Assembly: GCA_951213105.1 (NCBI GenBank)
Contig: OX578137.1
Span: 74,933,104 to 74,997,103, forward strand
Direction: 5' to 3'
DNA: 64,000 nt
DNA from: Amaurobius ferox
Lineage: Eukaryota; Arthropoda; Arachnida; Araneae; Amaurobiidae
Made by a program: the position numbers and the translations under genes. This document shows positions 60,601-62,580 of this stretch, in pieces. Below the pieces are notes generated by a model. The model saw nothing but the letters and a program-made list of their open reading frames with translations, did not search any database and was not told where the DNA came from. Position 1 is the stretch's first letter. Each line of letters starts with the position of its first letter.

Positions 60601-61613
60601 TTCATTAACTGAAATATCATTAAAATTATTAAATAATTGCATTTCAGTTTTCATTAACTCTTAGGAATTGTGTAGTGCTGCATTGCATATTTTATTTCCC
60701 ATACATTTGACTTTCATGTATTATAATCACTGTTTTTAATGAGCTTTGAAACAATGTCTTTAAAAAATTTAGTATAATATTTATACTGTTGTTTTGCATA
60801 ATAAATAACTGAAAATCTAAATATACTTTCAGTAATTTCTCATGGTATATTTTTAAACTTATTTATATAGAAAATATAAATAATTGCACACTCTGAAAGT
60901 AATATGCAGTCTAGTAATGCTGTGTTCTGCCTTTAGAATGCAAGTTCATATATTCTACACTGCTTAATGTTGTTGAAAAACAAGTTTGTTATGTTTATGG
61001 AATTAAAAATGAATTATAAAAGAGTTTATGTGTGTGAGCATTTAAATAATATAATTGGTTAATTATTATAGTTGAGTCCCATTTAACTTCATGCAGTCTT
61101 TGAAAGTGCTTGATTTTTATTTGGGTTTTCATGGGCTCTTAACAGTATTTGAATTTTATAATAAGGCTTTGAAAGTCCTTGATTTTTATTGTTTCATTTA
61201 AACAGTTTAGTTTTGTCACAGAGTTTTACTTCAGGCTTGAATCATCCAGGCAGTTTTGCTACAGTTGATTTCACCATTTTTTGGGGAGGGAGGGGGGGGG
61301 GGGGTAAGTGCATTGAAACTTAAACGTAGCTAGTCATATTTTTGTTATATTGATCTAAAATATCTAATTGTTTTTTTTTTTTTTCTAAAAAATATTATAT
61401 TTAGAATAGGGAGGACTTTTATTTAAAATATAATGTAACACATTGTGTCCTGTATAGCATGTAAAGAAGCTTATGTTTACCTGTCTCATCATGTGATCTG
61501 TTTTAGGTTGAAATTCTGAATATCATATCTGCCACAGTTAAAATTGATTCTTCAGCTCGAATACTTAGCCAAAATGGATTGTTATGCTGGTTGCATACTG
61601 TGATTGAAAATTT
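2064..61613 (+). CDS. URB1: URB1/Npa1 nucleolar pre-ribosomal-associated protein 1, 20 internal exons (partial gene)
   Basis: URB1 (yeast Npa1/Urb1) is a large helical-repeat scaffold of the nucleolus, part of an early pre-60S complex that acts in 25S/28S rRNA folding and maturation. Twenty exons in one direction can be joined with conserved phase and no stop, giving about 1,200 residues. The C-terminal exons 13-20 carry blocks I recognise from vertebrate URB1: AYSATL, FIWGTTA, LSQLYSHIEGA, CLLDAVRH and FYKLFNS, in the right order. These belong to the URB1 C-terminal (NopRA1-type) region. The N-terminal Npa1 domain must lie upstream of the window and the last part downstream. No enzyme motif is expected or seen. 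Introns range from about 0.76 to 6.7 kb and are full of transposons. The family call rests on remembered vertebrate sequence, not on a search; confidence is high for the C-terminal half and good for the rest. Confidence 0.9.
2743..2940 (+). pseudogene. Tc1-type transposase N-terminal fragment
   Basis: From the ATG at 2743 the frame reads MPLKHTRQCYDQLSDLERGR and then IIDLKQT, the usual start of a Tc1-family DNA-binding (paired-like helix-turn-helix) domain. In-frame stops follow, with recognisable second-helix remains to about 2940. There is no catalytic domain, and the sequence passes straight into the dispersed repeat at 2946. A dead fragment in URB1 intron sequence. Confidence 0.6.
2946..4262 (+). 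repeat. Dispersed 1.3 kb repeat, copy 1
   Basis: Closely resembles 34280-35617 over most of its length in the same orientation, starting AAGAAAGATCAATCATGC and ending with ACAGAATGAACAAAG and ACTTTTCAACT-TTGTTGTAAAG. Inside are two imperfect tandem copies of a roughly 135 bp unit (about 3035-3170 and 3172-3300) and a (CAGA)n tract at 4199-4215. No coding signature; family unknown to me. Confidence 0.65.
4263..6139. other. Intron sequence around exon 2
   Basis: Apart from URB1 exon 2, unclassified AT-rich sequence with a poly-T run at about 5132-5150. No transposon ends or coding signature noticed. Confidence 0.5.
4883..5108 (+). CDS. URB1: URB1 exon 2 of window
   Basis: Acceptor TTTTATAG ends at 4882 and donor GTTAGT starts at 5109. 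226 nt, phase 0 to 1. The peptide contains CPWEINVWLESM and FIIEFINQTMCNLLENP, matching the vertebrate URB1 block with a conserved W-L pair followed by a helix ending in an N-P turn. All codons are open. Confidence 0.85.
6140..6734. mobile_element. 595 bp element with 101 bp terminal inverted repeats
   Basis: Left arm 6140-6240 and right arm 6634-6734 are near-perfect inverted repeats, starting CAGGGTGAT and ending ATCACCCTG, flanked by TA on both sides. This structure and the TA duplication indicate a Tc1/mariner-type non-autonomous element. The unique middle holds, on the minus strand, a transposase C-terminal remnant (see 6250-6560). Confidence 0.8.
6250..6620 (-). pseudogene. DDE transposase C-terminal remnant inside inverted-repeat element
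   Basis: On the minus strand one frame reads RSPDLSCLDFFLWGHLKS and later DSADDLIARLAVAPGDV and FAKVRSSMWRQC. The SPDL--LDFFLWG--K motif is the last catalytic region of many arthropod Tc1/mariner-superfamily transposases. Everything N-terminal to it is missing, so the element is an internally deleted derivative. Confidence 0.65.
7064..7589. mobile_element. hAT-type short element
   Basis: Ends are inverted repeats TAGAGATGGGCAAATA (7064) and the reverse complement of TAGAAATGAGCAAATA (ending 7589). Flanking 8-mers AATGATAT and AATGACAG agree at six of eight positions, fitting an aged 8 bp hAT target duplication. The interior is AT-rich with repeated ATTCAAATA-like motifs and no coding sequence. 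Confidence 0.6.
8095..8170 (+). CDS. URB1: URB1 exon 3 of window
   Basis: Acceptor TTTTTAG ends at 8094 and donor GTAGGT starts at 8171. 76 nt, enters with two bases of a split codon and leaves with two. Peptide LLSKEKDPVLIEDLGQ. Short and little conserved; support comes mainly from clean phase joining with the exons on both sides. Confidence 0.75.
8294..8306 (+). repeat. Target site duplication, left (Penelope pair)
   Basis: ATAAATCATTGCA, identical to 12106-12118. Confidence 0.8.
8618..9605 (-). pseudogene. Penelope-like RT C-terminus plus GIY-YIG endonuclease (left copy)
   Basis: The reverse transcriptase catalytic block RYVDDVFIIW lies at about 9552-9581 (YVDD at 9567-9578). A thumb region follows, in the same frame only after a one-base slip in a T run near 9460. 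The open frame 8618-9529 (303 codons) then carries the thumb motif SVFRISTFTNTC and a GIY-YIG domain: GVYVVPLLSLDNIYKFYIGS, with R in KRTVGIRL and the EH motif in LSEHARDIKNGK. Such a combination is diagnostic of endonuclease-bearing Penelope-like elements. Most of the RT and all upstream sequence are missing, so the copy cannot be autonomous. Confidence 0.85.
9805..11132. mobile_element. Solo LTR (about 1.33 kb) nested in the right Penelope copy
   Basis: Begins TGTTGTG and ends CACAACA (TG...CA with 7 bp inverted termini) and is flanked by the exact 4 bp duplication ATTT (9801-9804, 11133-11136). The uninterrupted sequence is visible in the left Penelope copy (...CACATATTTCAATC...), which proves the insertion. 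It has no open frame of note. There is a GC-rich portion at about 10160-10530, an AATAAA at 10566, and 35 bp tandem repeats at 10841-10925. No second LTR or internal region is present, so it looks like an LTR-LTR recombination product. Gypsy or BEL/Pao origin cannot be told. Confidence 0.85.
10841..10925 (+). repeat. 35 bp tandem repeats inside the solo LTR
   Basis: About 2.4 copies of a 35 bp unit containing CTACTGCCGGCATTGATC (copies start at 10841, 10876 and 10911). A diverged further copy is near 10780. Confidence 0.7.
12106..12118 (+). repeat. Target site duplication, right (Penelope pair)
   Basis: ATAAATCATTGCA, identical to 8294-8306. Confidence 0.8.
12119..13480. other. Introns around exon 4, mostly unclassified
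   Basis: Outside exon 4 there is no recognisable element except a short foldback: 13085-13115 (CTTTCTTGATAGAAGCAGATA) pairs imperfectly with 13150-13178. A diverged duplicate TAGCATAAT-TATGGC occurs at about 12979 and 13003. Confidence 0.45.
12594..12664 (+). CDS. URB1: URB1 exon 4 of window
   Basis: Acceptor TTATTACAG ends at 12593 and donor GTACAT starts at 12665. 71 nt. Peptide QYFSSLVPAALYTLNSVEDH contains the PAAL block also present in vertebrate URB1 (around residues 830-840 as I remember it). Phase fits exons 3 and 5 exactly. Confidence 0.85.
13790..14150 (+). pseudogene. Tc1-family transposase relic
   Basis: Frame fragments read SLKFIKGAMDKHVYLNILK, then LSFQQDSHPKYTLRVVQEWL and PQRHDLNSTKYLWELIDH. 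They match the Tc1 catalytic core pattern FQQDN-PKHT--V--W and SPDLNPIE-LW, with N, P and I/E positions decayed. Frameshifts and stops are present. The element was later split by the insertion at 14250; its 3' end may be the CCCACTGTA near 16565. Confidence 0.6.
14250..16282. mobile_element. 2.0 kb inverted-repeat DNA element with 6 bp duplication
   Basis: Terminal inverted repeats CAGGGTTCATAC (14250) and GTATGAACCCTG (ending 16282) are flanked by exact ATTAAA on both sides (14244-14249, 16283-16288). Both subterminal regions carry several AACTCCTGGA and CTTGAAAA motifs. No transposase coding region is evident. The ends resemble hAT-like elements, but the 6 bp duplication is shorter than the 8 bp of hAT. 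It holds a satellite-like array. Confidence 0.75.
14549..15210 (+). repeat. Satellite-like array, about 166 bp monomers in a two-monomer higher-order unit
   Basis: Four monomers start near 14549, 14715, 14883 and 15053, each opening TTTTCCATCCATC and closing with GATTGCG(C/T)AATTC and ACAAGTATCC-like blocks. Monomers 1 and 3, and 2 and 4, are more alike, giving a period of about 335 bp. It lies wholly inside the inverted-repeat element. Confidence 0.7.
16283..17141. other. Intron 4 sequence between elements
   Basis: Probably partly the 3' remainder of the Tc1 relic up to about 16575. The rest is unclassified AT-rich sequence. Confidence 0.4.
17195..18040 (-). pseudogene. LINE RNase H domain and C-terminal zinc-knuckle-like region
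   Basis: RNase H motifs in order: GVFYAEVFAILMC (Glu), CSDSQAALMSL (Asp), YWVSGHSGISGN. The last catalytic Asp of the usual GNE-AD motif is replaced (GNKLAGELARR). A Cys-His motif CRGCKYSEETATHIFYEC follows near the C-terminus, shared by R1/Jockey-like C-termini. The frame 17325-18035 is open for 236 codons. Confidence 0.8.
18313..18366. repeat. Perfect 20 bp-arm hairpin inside the LINE
   Basis: Left arm 18313-18332 (CTGCATCCTCTTTACATGCA) is exactly complementary to 18347-18366, with a 14-base loop. Confidence 0.9.
18387..19005 (-). pseudogene. LINE reverse transcriptase C-terminal part
   Basis: RWGVLSPILWCLVVDSLL is RT motif B-like and GYAADVVIVARG is the catalytic box, with the first Asp of YADD changed to Ala, so the enzyme is inactive. 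The thumb follows in 18387-18656: FWSCRSVIGRTWGLNPRTIH then SMLICPIITYSSIIWW. Confidence 0.8.
19396..19553 (+). CDS. URB1: URB1 exon 5 of window
   Basis: Acceptor TTTTTTTCAG ends at 19395 and donor GTAAAT starts at 19554. 158 nt, ends in phase 0. Peptide runs from GCQSFLEKVLYHV to LCPSRFVKM. Follows a 6.7 kb intron, the longest in the window, which holds a Tc1 relic, an inverted-repeat element and a non-LTR element. Confidence 0.85.
21284..21374 (+). CDS. URB1: URB1 exon 6 of window
   Basis: Acceptor TTCTCCAG ends at 21283 and donor GTATGT starts at 21375. 91 nt; only the phase 0 frame is open (ETSLAFEIVIAQIILCVIGF and on to PPYK). It leaves one base of a split codon, which the best-looking acceptor of the next exon does not accept; see exon 7. 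Confidence 0.75.
21893..22005 (+). repeat. SINE-like family, tandem pair
   Basis: Two copies 63 bp apart begin TAAAATGTG and contain CCAGACCGTCCGACTCGTCC (21908 and 21973). The first continues ACATGAGCAGCTGTTTGG. The same core occurs near 37402, 42748 and 50341. Confidence 0.75.
22237..22433 (+). CDS. URB1: URB1 exon 7 of window (acceptor uncertain)
   Basis: The open frame runs from 22227 (MEQEDVPVCKKDLADHLKMK) to the donor GTAAAT at 22434. The strongest acceptor, TTCAACAG ending at 22226, would start in phase 0, but exon 6 ends with one extra base. The next AG, ending at 22236, restores phase and gives E-DVPVCKK. I chose it for that reason. The alternative is an unseen short exon, of a length that leaves remainder 2 when divided by 3, between 21375 and 22226, with the exon then starting at 22227. 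The downstream end and frame are secure. Confidence 0.7.
22434..23670. other. Intron 7
   Basis: Unclassified, apart from a (TA)n microsatellite at 23262-23302. The motif GATACCTGTC occurs near 22959 and 23043 in an odd higher-GC patch (22970-23060). No coding signature. Confidence 0.45.
23671..24391 (+). CDS. URB1: URB1 exon 8 of window (large central exon)
   Basis: Acceptor TGTTTCCAG ends at 23670 and donor GTAAGT starts at 24392. 721 nt, 240 residues, the longest exon here. It begins EDKIKNTALLNYLHLLES and ends HPILASAVEA, rich in Leu/Ile helices as expected for a helical-repeat scaffold. An acidic stretch (VDDEIMEVCDEIP) is probably a loop. Translation past the donor continues open only into intron sequence until 24555. 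Confidence 0.9.
24392..26197. other. Intron 8, left part
   Basis: Unclassified sequence. A block at 25901-26015 (CCTTGCTTTAAGGAG...TTGATCAC-TTCTTAT) recurs, diverged, at 28555-28625, just before exon 9. Confidence 0.45.
26198..28145 (+). repeat. Degenerate tandem duplication, unit about 1 kb
   Basis: Copy 1 (about 26198-27182) and copy 2 (about 27226-28145) share, in the same order, AGTTTAAATTTAGAAATAT, TATACCTGTATACT-CA, ATTGTTAAATATAA, GGAAAGGAAAA, TGAGAATGAGTAAAAT and AAATTAATTAAAAGGAAG-like blocks. Both are AT-rich and non-coding. Confidence 0.6.
28670..29014 (+). CDS. URB1: URB1 exon 9 of window
   Basis: Acceptor TTCCAG ends at 28669 and donor GTAAGT starts at 29015. 345 nt, phase 1 to 1. 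Helical peptide including DYSDHLRKIIQLAILENLEA and SSDMLLESCGAGKAI. It follows the 4.3 kb intron that carries the 1 kb tandem duplication. Confidence 0.88.
29147..29785. mobile_element. Possible hAT-type short element
   Basis: AGCTGTGGAGTCAGTA at about 29150 and the reverse complement of GAGCTGCAGAGTGAGTA at about 29780 form imperfect terminal inverted repeats. Similar GCTGTGGAGTC ends are common in arthropod hAT-derived short elements. No target duplication could be fixed. Confidence 0.4.
29786..30895. other. Intron 9, right part
   Basis: AT-rich; nothing recognisable. Confidence 0.45.
30896..31149 (+). CDS. URB1: URB1 exon 10 of window
   Basis: Acceptor TTTTTTTCAG ends at 30895 and donor GTAAAG starts at 31150. 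254 nt, ends in phase 0. Peptide AVKKLTKFFKNNEELL to FKFTLNLLQ. Only weakly conserved, but phase and splice sites agree. Confidence 0.85.
31150..32541. other. Intron 10, left part
   Basis: A (TA)n microsatellite at 32007-32031 is followed at once by GGGTGTCCCAAAAACA, which resembles one end of a mariner-type element. I cannot find the matching end. An 18-base C run lies at 32197-32214. Confidence 0.4.
32542..32889 (-). CDS. Unidentified open frame, about 115 codons, no start upstream of 32778
   Basis: The minus frame is open from a stop at 32890-32892 down to the TAA at 32542. The first ATG is at 32778 (78 codons to the stop). The peptide includes DTCWKWSQNRSRNVALVIDG, FYDMGIYGIADIYMTHKCFF and ADIYMTHKCFFKLYGKF, and ends with a basic tail, CKRKRLHK. 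Composition is protein-like, but I do not recognise a family. It lies against a dispersed repeat (32894-33476), so it is probably the 3' end of a mobile-element gene. Low confidence as a working gene. Confidence 0.3.
   Translation of the reverse strand, partial: DTCWKWSQNRSRNVALVIDGINDYGVFINDDNSEFYDMGIYGIADIYMTHKCFFKLYGKFDSDYICIRPERHEKTNMLTKPLFDASTWVLRGEKLYRQIVFQWSYTNCKRKRLHK
32894..33476 (+). repeat. Dispersed 0.58 kb repeat, copy 1
   Basis: Matches 57985-58539 in the same orientation: CCTGTCTC-CAAGC, ACAAAACAAAAA-CACTTTCAACTTAAAAT, GCAATCCGTGTTA, CTTTTAGACTTACGAT. Both end with CGCATATAAGTCGAC-like and ATTTCTCGACTTA...GAGTATATACGG blocks. The end motif resembles pogo/Tigger-derived elements but is not proof. 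Confidence 0.7.
33675..33796 (+). CDS. URB1: URB1 exon 11 of window
   Basis: Acceptor TTTTTTCAG ends at 33674 and donor GTAAGT starts at 33797. 122 nt, phase 0 to 2. Peptide NIPDIELKSIVEVKQEQQ then VFLQTILKVAMK, the last Lys being split by the intron. Confidence 0.82.
34280..35617 (+). repeat. Dispersed 1.3 kb repeat, copy 2
   Basis: Second copy of the repeat at 2946-4262. Here a roughly 280 bp subunit (TTGTGTTAAAAAATTCAGCA...AATAAAGCGGTTTTAG) occurs twice, at about 34340-34620 and 34870-35150. The 3' end TCATTTTGATAAAGTCATTTTTATGGCAG and on to ACAGAATGAACAAAGTC matches copy 1. Confidence 0.6.
35618..37398. other. Intron 11, middle
   Basis: AT-rich sequence with no recognisable element. Confidence 0.4.
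37399..37458 (+). repeat. Diverged SINE-like copy
   Basis: ACCCAGACTGCCTGACTCAC then GTACAAGTAACAGTTTGAGTGGCTGGGC-like text is a decayed version of the SINE-like core (see 50327-50454). Confidence 0.5.
37455..37696 (+). pseudogene. Tigger/pogo transposase C-terminal fragment (tentative)
   Basis: One frame reads DVEEWFKFDNNLDLELQSDK. After a shift, the next reads ETITDAPHNDAEDLDD and then INALEVVIHYIKQQSTSTST before a stop at 37694. A W--D---- segment, an acidic stretch, and an AL-----YI-QQ tail are usual at the C-terminus of Tigger/CENP-B-type transposases. Identification is by pattern only. Confidence 0.4.
37697..38900. other. Intron 11, right part
   Basis: Nothing recognisable. Confidence 0.4.
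38901..39058 (+). CDS. URB1: URB1 exon 12 of window
   Basis: Acceptor TTAATTCTAG ends at 38900 and donor GTAGTG starts at 39059 (a weaker donor). 158 nt. Peptide SKEIGHELIEILAALCQKSE and onward to NMNEESKLK. Follows a 5.1 kb intron. Confidence 0.82.
39815..39925 (+). CDS. URB1: URB1 exon 13 of window
   Basis: Acceptor TTCTTTTCAG ends at 39814 and donor GTATGT starts at 39926. 111 nt. Peptide ESIIDLLITLVSTDKSVCRD then LGLFLSAYSATLKSI. The LL-AY-ATL block is one of the recognisable URB1 family blocks. Confidence 0.88.
39926..40915. other. Intron 13, left part
   Basis: A long (TA)n microsatellite at 40440-40489; otherwise nothing recognisable. Confidence 0.5.
40916..42212 (+). mobile_element. 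Mariner element (about 1.3 kb)
   Basis: Terminal inverted repeats CAAGGTAG-AT--AAAAA-TTTGG-GAC begin at 40916 and end at 42212 (reverse complement ...CTACCTTG). The right flank is TA; the left flank is CA in a decayed TA/CA microsatellite. Length and D34D transposase spacing are typical of the mariner family. It sits in sense orientation in URB1 intron 13. Confidence 0.9.
41106..42130 (+). pseudogene. Mariner transposase, inactive
   Basis: The N-terminal helix-turn-helix region opens MEMACEEQCATIKFYQCLGK and continues with VYGERAMCRMKVFSWHSRFT. The frame breaks near 41320-41335 and an in-frame TAG stands at 41473-41475. The catalytic core is otherwise well kept: TGNETW at about 41554-41571, QHDNASTH with Asp at 41842-41844, and YSPDLAACDFYLFP with Asp at 41947-41949; 34 residues separate the last two, so D34D. 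The first catalytic Asp of TGDETW is Asn here. After a further frameshift the tail ends with the C-terminal block FQECFQQLYFV. Frameshifts, stop and lost Asp make it inactive. Confidence 0.9.
42395..42458 (+). CDS. URB1: URB1 exon 14 of window
   Basis: Acceptor CATTTTAG ends at 42394 and donor GTAATA starts at 42459. 64 nt. Peptide DQKLLYLIKLYSESDVDMEK then F-R/S. The DQK-LL--Y pattern precedes the conserved LWG block in vertebrate URB1. It lies only about 180 bp downstream of the mariner element. Confidence 0.87.
42745..42818 (+). repeat. SINE-like copy
   Basis: ACCCAGACCGTCCGATTCAT...GGGACATGAGCAGC...TTTGGACAGCCGGGGTACC. Flanked by CTATTGT on both sides (42737 and 42807), a possible short target duplication. 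Confidence 0.65.
42951..43160 (+). repeat. Dispersed repeat pair, copy 1
   Basis: Diverged match to 62380-62580: CTGAAGAG, TTACTGATAATG, AGCAAG-TTTAG-TCTAT-AAAAACTT, GCAATAACATG, AATTTTTC-TGGC-. Non-coding. Confidence 0.5.
43286..43335. repeat. Two adjacent palindromes
   Basis: 43286-43311 is a perfect 26 bp palindrome (centre ACATATATGT). 43312-43335 follows directly, with 10 bp arms GGAAATATGA/TCATATTTCC and a 4-base loop. Confidence 0.9.
43436..43484 (+). repeat. Minisatellite (TGTGTTTTA/TGTGTATTA) at exon 15 acceptor
   Basis: About five copies of a roughly 10 bp unit ending 18 bases before the exon 15 AG. Confidence 0.75.
43503..43665 (+). CDS. URB1: URB1 exon 15 of window
   Basis: Acceptor TTTTTTCTAG ends at 43502 and donor GTAAGA starts at 43666. 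163 nt, ends in phase 0. Peptide SPFIWGTTAIAYYSVLNSGS then QDVLSILLLDKMQTTV; the (F/L)-I/L-WG and LLD-(K/R)M-QT motifs are characteristic of URB1. A T/G/A-rich minisatellite lies at its acceptor. Confidence 0.92.
44190..44989. mobile_element. 0.8 kb inverted-repeat element with 6 bp duplication
   Basis: Ends CATAGCTGCCAA (44190) and the reverse complement TTGG--GGTTGGCAGCTATG (ending 44989), flanked by exact GGATAA (44184-44189 and 44990-44995). ATCTCCCGGTTTTT-like motifs repeat three times near the left end and twice near the right. No transposase. Confidence 0.7.
45369..46040. mobile_element. 672 bp foldback element with about 260 bp arms
   Basis: Left arm 45369-45628 and right arm about 45779-46040 are inverted copies (CAGAGTGTCCAGTGCTAT versus CAGGGTGTGCAGTGCTAT, then long matches through ATCTCTGTGACTAACG, AATAAATGCATTTCTG and ATTGGTAGGACCG). 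Flanked by TA. Only about 150 bp of unique centre, non-coding. Confidence 0.85.
46047..47307 (+). mobile_element. Tc1-type element with DD36E transposase
   Basis: Inverted termini share TTGGACAAAATAATATGAA exactly (46053-46071, and reverse complement at 47281-47299), flanked by TA. 1.26 kb with one transposase gene in sense orientation. The spacing of the last two catalytic residues is 36, matching the DD36E group (Incomer-type, as I recall), not the DD34E of classical Tc1. Confidence 0.85.
46228..47253 (+). pseudogene. DD36E Tc1-type transposase, frameshifted
   Basis: Starts MADLSDFKKGMIVGACLGRA with a helix-turn-helix. A stop ends this frame at 46438. The first catalytic Asp is in VIWSDELSY (GAC at 46679-46681). 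GSVMLWGVMSHCGLGPLVVL follows, and the frame then shifts near 46900. The second Asp lies in VYQDDNAH and the Glu in SPDLNVIEPLWG, with 36 residues between. The C-terminus RRIQTVIHAKRRPSAY is complete. All three catalytic residues survive, but at least two frame breaks make it non-coding. Confidence 0.85.
47420..47525 (+). CDS. URB1: URB1 exon 16 of window
   Basis: Acceptor TACATTGTAG ends at 47419 and donor GTTTGT starts at 47526. 106 nt. Peptide PSVALSSEELENCSQPDK then VYDLRFILPLLANLLSP, matching the conserved YD--F-L-L---L-P block of the family. The exon sits between the DD36E Tc1 element and the Tigger element, with only about 110 bp and 40 bp of spacing. Confidence 0.9.
47568..49845 (-). 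mobile_element. Tigger/pogo-type element, 2.28 kb, nearly intact
   Basis: Terminal inverted repeats CAGTGAAACCCCG-TTTTACGT (one mismatch) at 47568 and 49845 are flanked by TA duplications (47566-47567, 49846-49847). Subterminal blocks AACGTAAAATGCGGGAAAAA repeat near both ends (47609-47640, 49697-49720, 49790-49812). One transposase lies on the minus strand, opposite to URB1. Near-identical ends and one long open frame suggest a young insertion. Confidence 0.92.
47896..49317 (-). pseudogene. Tigger transposase (CENP-B-like), one frameshift from intact
   Basis: The frame 47896-49191 is open for 431 codons and extends upstream in frame to 49284 (NFSVAEKAEIVKQF, a psq/CENP-B N-terminal helix-turn-helix). 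There a one-base loss in a T run puts the first codons (KRRVKNAKT, near 49290-49315) out of frame. No ATG is seen at the head; GTG stands where it is expected. A CENP-B-type DNA-binding part (DELEGILVKWLKEARAANVP) follows, then the DDE_1 catalytic domain: VFNADETGLFF, ILFIDQCTAHPD and PANCTSKSQPCDLGIIRSFK, with 29 residues between the last two Asp (DD29D). All three Asp are kept. The acidic C-terminal tail is complete. It is antisense to URB1, in intron 16. Confidence 0.88.
50197..50506 (+). repeat. Direct repeat A, left copy (carries SINE-like insertion)
   Basis: From ACTGTTGTATTTACATCATC to TCAATTGACTGACAGGGATG it matches 51197-51356, except for the insertion at 50327-50454. The two copies bound a 0.7 kb element. 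Confidence 0.8.
50327..50454 (-). mobile_element. SINE-like insertion (about 128 bp) with 16 bp target duplication
   Basis: TCAATGATCAAGGTTG occurs on both sides (50311-50326 and 50455-50470). The other copy of repeat A (around 51314-51329) has it once and no insert, so the empty site is known. The insert starts (TTG)n on the + strand, so the element probably lies on the minus strand with a (CAA)n tail. It contains ACCCAGACCGTCCGACC, CTGTTTGGACGGCCGGGA and GGAACCCAGTGGGGGAGGC. Related copies: 21.9, 37.4 and 42.7 kb. A pol III promoter is not certain; GGGTTCCGGTC on the minus strand is a weak B-box candidate. Confidence 0.8.
50507..51196. mobile_element. Inverted-repeat element between A repeats (tentative)
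   Basis: Left end GTGCCAACTCTACTGAA (50512) and right end, reverse complement, TTGCCAACCCTCACTGAAG (about 51195) look like decayed terminal inverted repeats. CTCCCGATTT motifs recall the element at 44190. Contains a G run at 51059-51069. No coding sequence. Confidence 0.5.
51197..51356 (+). repeat. Direct repeat A, right copy (empty site)
   Basis: Matches 50197-50506 without the SINE-like insert, with roughly 5-8 percent difference by eye. Confidence 0.8.
51840..52320 (+). repeat. Diverged tandem repeat, period about 300 bp
   Basis: 51908-51988 (ATTCTAAAGTGATGCTTTTA then GAAG-CACTCAAGAA and GCTACTCTCTAATAATTACT) recurs at 52250-52316. Non-coding, in intron 16. Confidence 0.5.
52539..52811 (+). 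CDS. URB1: URB1 exon 17 of window (most conserved block)
   Basis: Acceptor TTTTTTAG ends at 52538 and donor GTAATT starts at 52812. 273 nt. It contains CRNFMDSRVLMLIFTSLSS, ALGYYCLSQLYSHIEGA and WLCLLDAVRHSI. These correspond to the most conserved stretch of vertebrate URB1 (C-terminal domain) and are the main reason for the gene assignment. Confidence 0.95.
52812..53545. other. Intron 17, left part
   Basis: AT-rich, nothing recognisable. Confidence 0.4.
53546..53891. repeat. Foldback repeat cluster
   Basis: GCATT-CGTGCAAGAA--G-GAACTCAACAAAG-CATGTTTTGAGAAA occurs twice, 91 bp apart (53546, 53637). Its 5' part returns inverted at 53862-53891 (GTTCGCCCTTCTTACACACA). A further inverted pair AGGGCGAACTC/GAGTTCGCCCT lies at 53651-53661 and 53694-53704. 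Probably a small inverted-repeat transposon remnant. Confidence 0.6.
54210..54316 (+). CDS. URB1: URB1 exon 18 of window
   Basis: Acceptor TTTTTACAG ends at 54209 and donor GTAATT starts at 54317. 107 nt, ends in phase 0. Peptide DHSLYNVIYEFIMVKPNLDI then GQVPEFYKLFNSIDIE; the VP-FY--F-S block is a clear URB1 match. Confidence 0.93.
54317..56367. other. Intron 18
   Basis: AT-rich, no element recognised. Confidence 0.4.
56368..56511 (+). CDS. URB1: URB1 exon 19 of window
   Basis: Acceptor TTTTATAG ends at 56367 and donor GTAATA starts at 56512. 144 nt, phase 0 to 0. Peptide HRVQRLWLLRLLADGLRSSL then ICEKRYIFSTLLTHYCSP. The G(I/L)R---D-----R-IF--LL---CSP pattern matches vertebrate URB1. Confidence 0.93.
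56671..56730. repeat. Perfect palindrome, 28 bp arms, 4-base loop
   Basis: 56671-56698 is exactly complementary to 56703-56730. A third, direct copy of its inner part (TATTATTAAAATAAGTTTAC) follows at 56734-56753. Confidence 0.92.
57985..58539 (+). repeat. Dispersed 0.58 kb repeat, copy 2
   Basis: Matches 32894-33476. Here a C run of 25 (58456-58480) and a T run replace part of the copy-1 sequence between the two TCGAC-type end blocks. Nested in the hAT element. Confidence 0.7.
58785..58930 (+). pseudogene. hAT transposase C-terminal (dimerisation) remnant
   Basis: A frame reads VARIGFTCPMTTSIVERGFS then KQNVNFIK before a stop. P-T-ASVERGFS is the hallmark of the hAT C-terminal dimerisation domain. 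The rest of the gene is lost. Confidence 0.75.
59457..61506. other. Intron 19, right part
   Basis: Mostly unclassified. A GC-richer patch with GGCCCGGGCTGGGCTGAG (59821-59838) and unusual composition to about 60560 suggests an old, unnamed mobile element. G run at 61283-61304. CTTTGAAAGT-CTTGATTTTTAT occurs twice (61101, 61164). Confidence 0.4.
61507..61613 (+). CDS. URB1: URB1 exon 20 of window (last seen)
   Basis: Acceptor CTGTTTTAG ends at 61506 and donor GTAAGC starts at 61614. 107 nt, leaves two bases of a split codon. Peptide VEILNIISATVKIDSSARIL then LLCWLHTVIEN, matching the family block ILEIL--A------A--I-----LL-WI-HI-E. The rest of the protein (a few hundred residues in vertebrates) must lie beyond the window; no fitting exon is visible up to 64000. 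Confidence 0.9.
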
Positions 61614-62379
61614 GTAAGCTATAATTTTGAAATTTAAACTTATGATTTTATTAATGTTTCAAAACCATTATTAGTCCTTTGTTTTGCTTTTACTTCATTT
61701 CTCTATTATACTGTTTTATTCCTGTTAATAACTGTTGTTATGATTTTTTTATTCTAACTTTGTGTTTGTTCTAACATTTCAAAATGCTTTCCTAGCTAAT
61801 ATACATTTGAATTTCAAGTTTCAATGTATGTTTTATTTAATTGTGCCTACATTCTAATTTGCACATGCATAGCTAATGAAATTTAATGCATTGACTACCA
61901 TTGGTAGTTGTACCTGTTTATAAGAATCATATACTTATTGTTGCAATTGCACAAGACCACTGATACAGCGAACATACACCCCTTGAGTGGGGAACTTTAG
62001 AGGGAGCTGTTATGTGAAGGTGATCATTGTCTGGAGGTGTCACATTCTAGGAAGCAATCTGTTTAGTTCTAATATTTAGAAAAACTATCGTCTAATGAAA
62101 TTATAGTGTATAATAATTTTATTTAAAAGTTTGGTGTCCGCTATATTTATCGCAGAATTCTACATATATTTTAGGTCCACCAGGGTTACTGTGTATTTTT
62201 CATTTTTTAGCAGGTTGTCTCTATAACTTTAGTTTCTCCAACAGTTTTATTAATCATTTAAAAAATATTGTAAAATATTTCTTCCATCTGAAAATCTGAA
62301 AATGCTCATCAATTTTAATATACTTATGAAGATTTGTATTATTGAATTGTAGTGCTCTGATAATTTTAATGTTATCTTT
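61614..62379. other. Intron after exon 20
   Basis: No element or further URB1 exon recognised. Confidence 0.4.
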
Positions 62380-62580
62380 TACATTAACTGAAGAGCAGTT
62401 TGCTGATAATGATATCAAACAGGATTTGTAGCAAGTCTTAGATCTATCAAAAACTTGTGTTCAATTACATCTTTACTTTGCAATAACATGGTGATTGTAG
62501 TGAGCAGTGGCTGTTCAAAAAATTTTCCCTGGCTGTTAGTTGTTATCCAGAGTGATTGTTCTTCAAAGGTTTAACTAATT
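62380..62580 (+). repeat. Dispersed repeat pair, copy 2
   Basis: Diverged match to 42951-43160. Confidence 0.5.

Noticed and set aside
62208..62300. Possible next URB1 exon after TTTTTTAG at 62210
   Set aside because: In the required phase the reading frame stops within a few codons.
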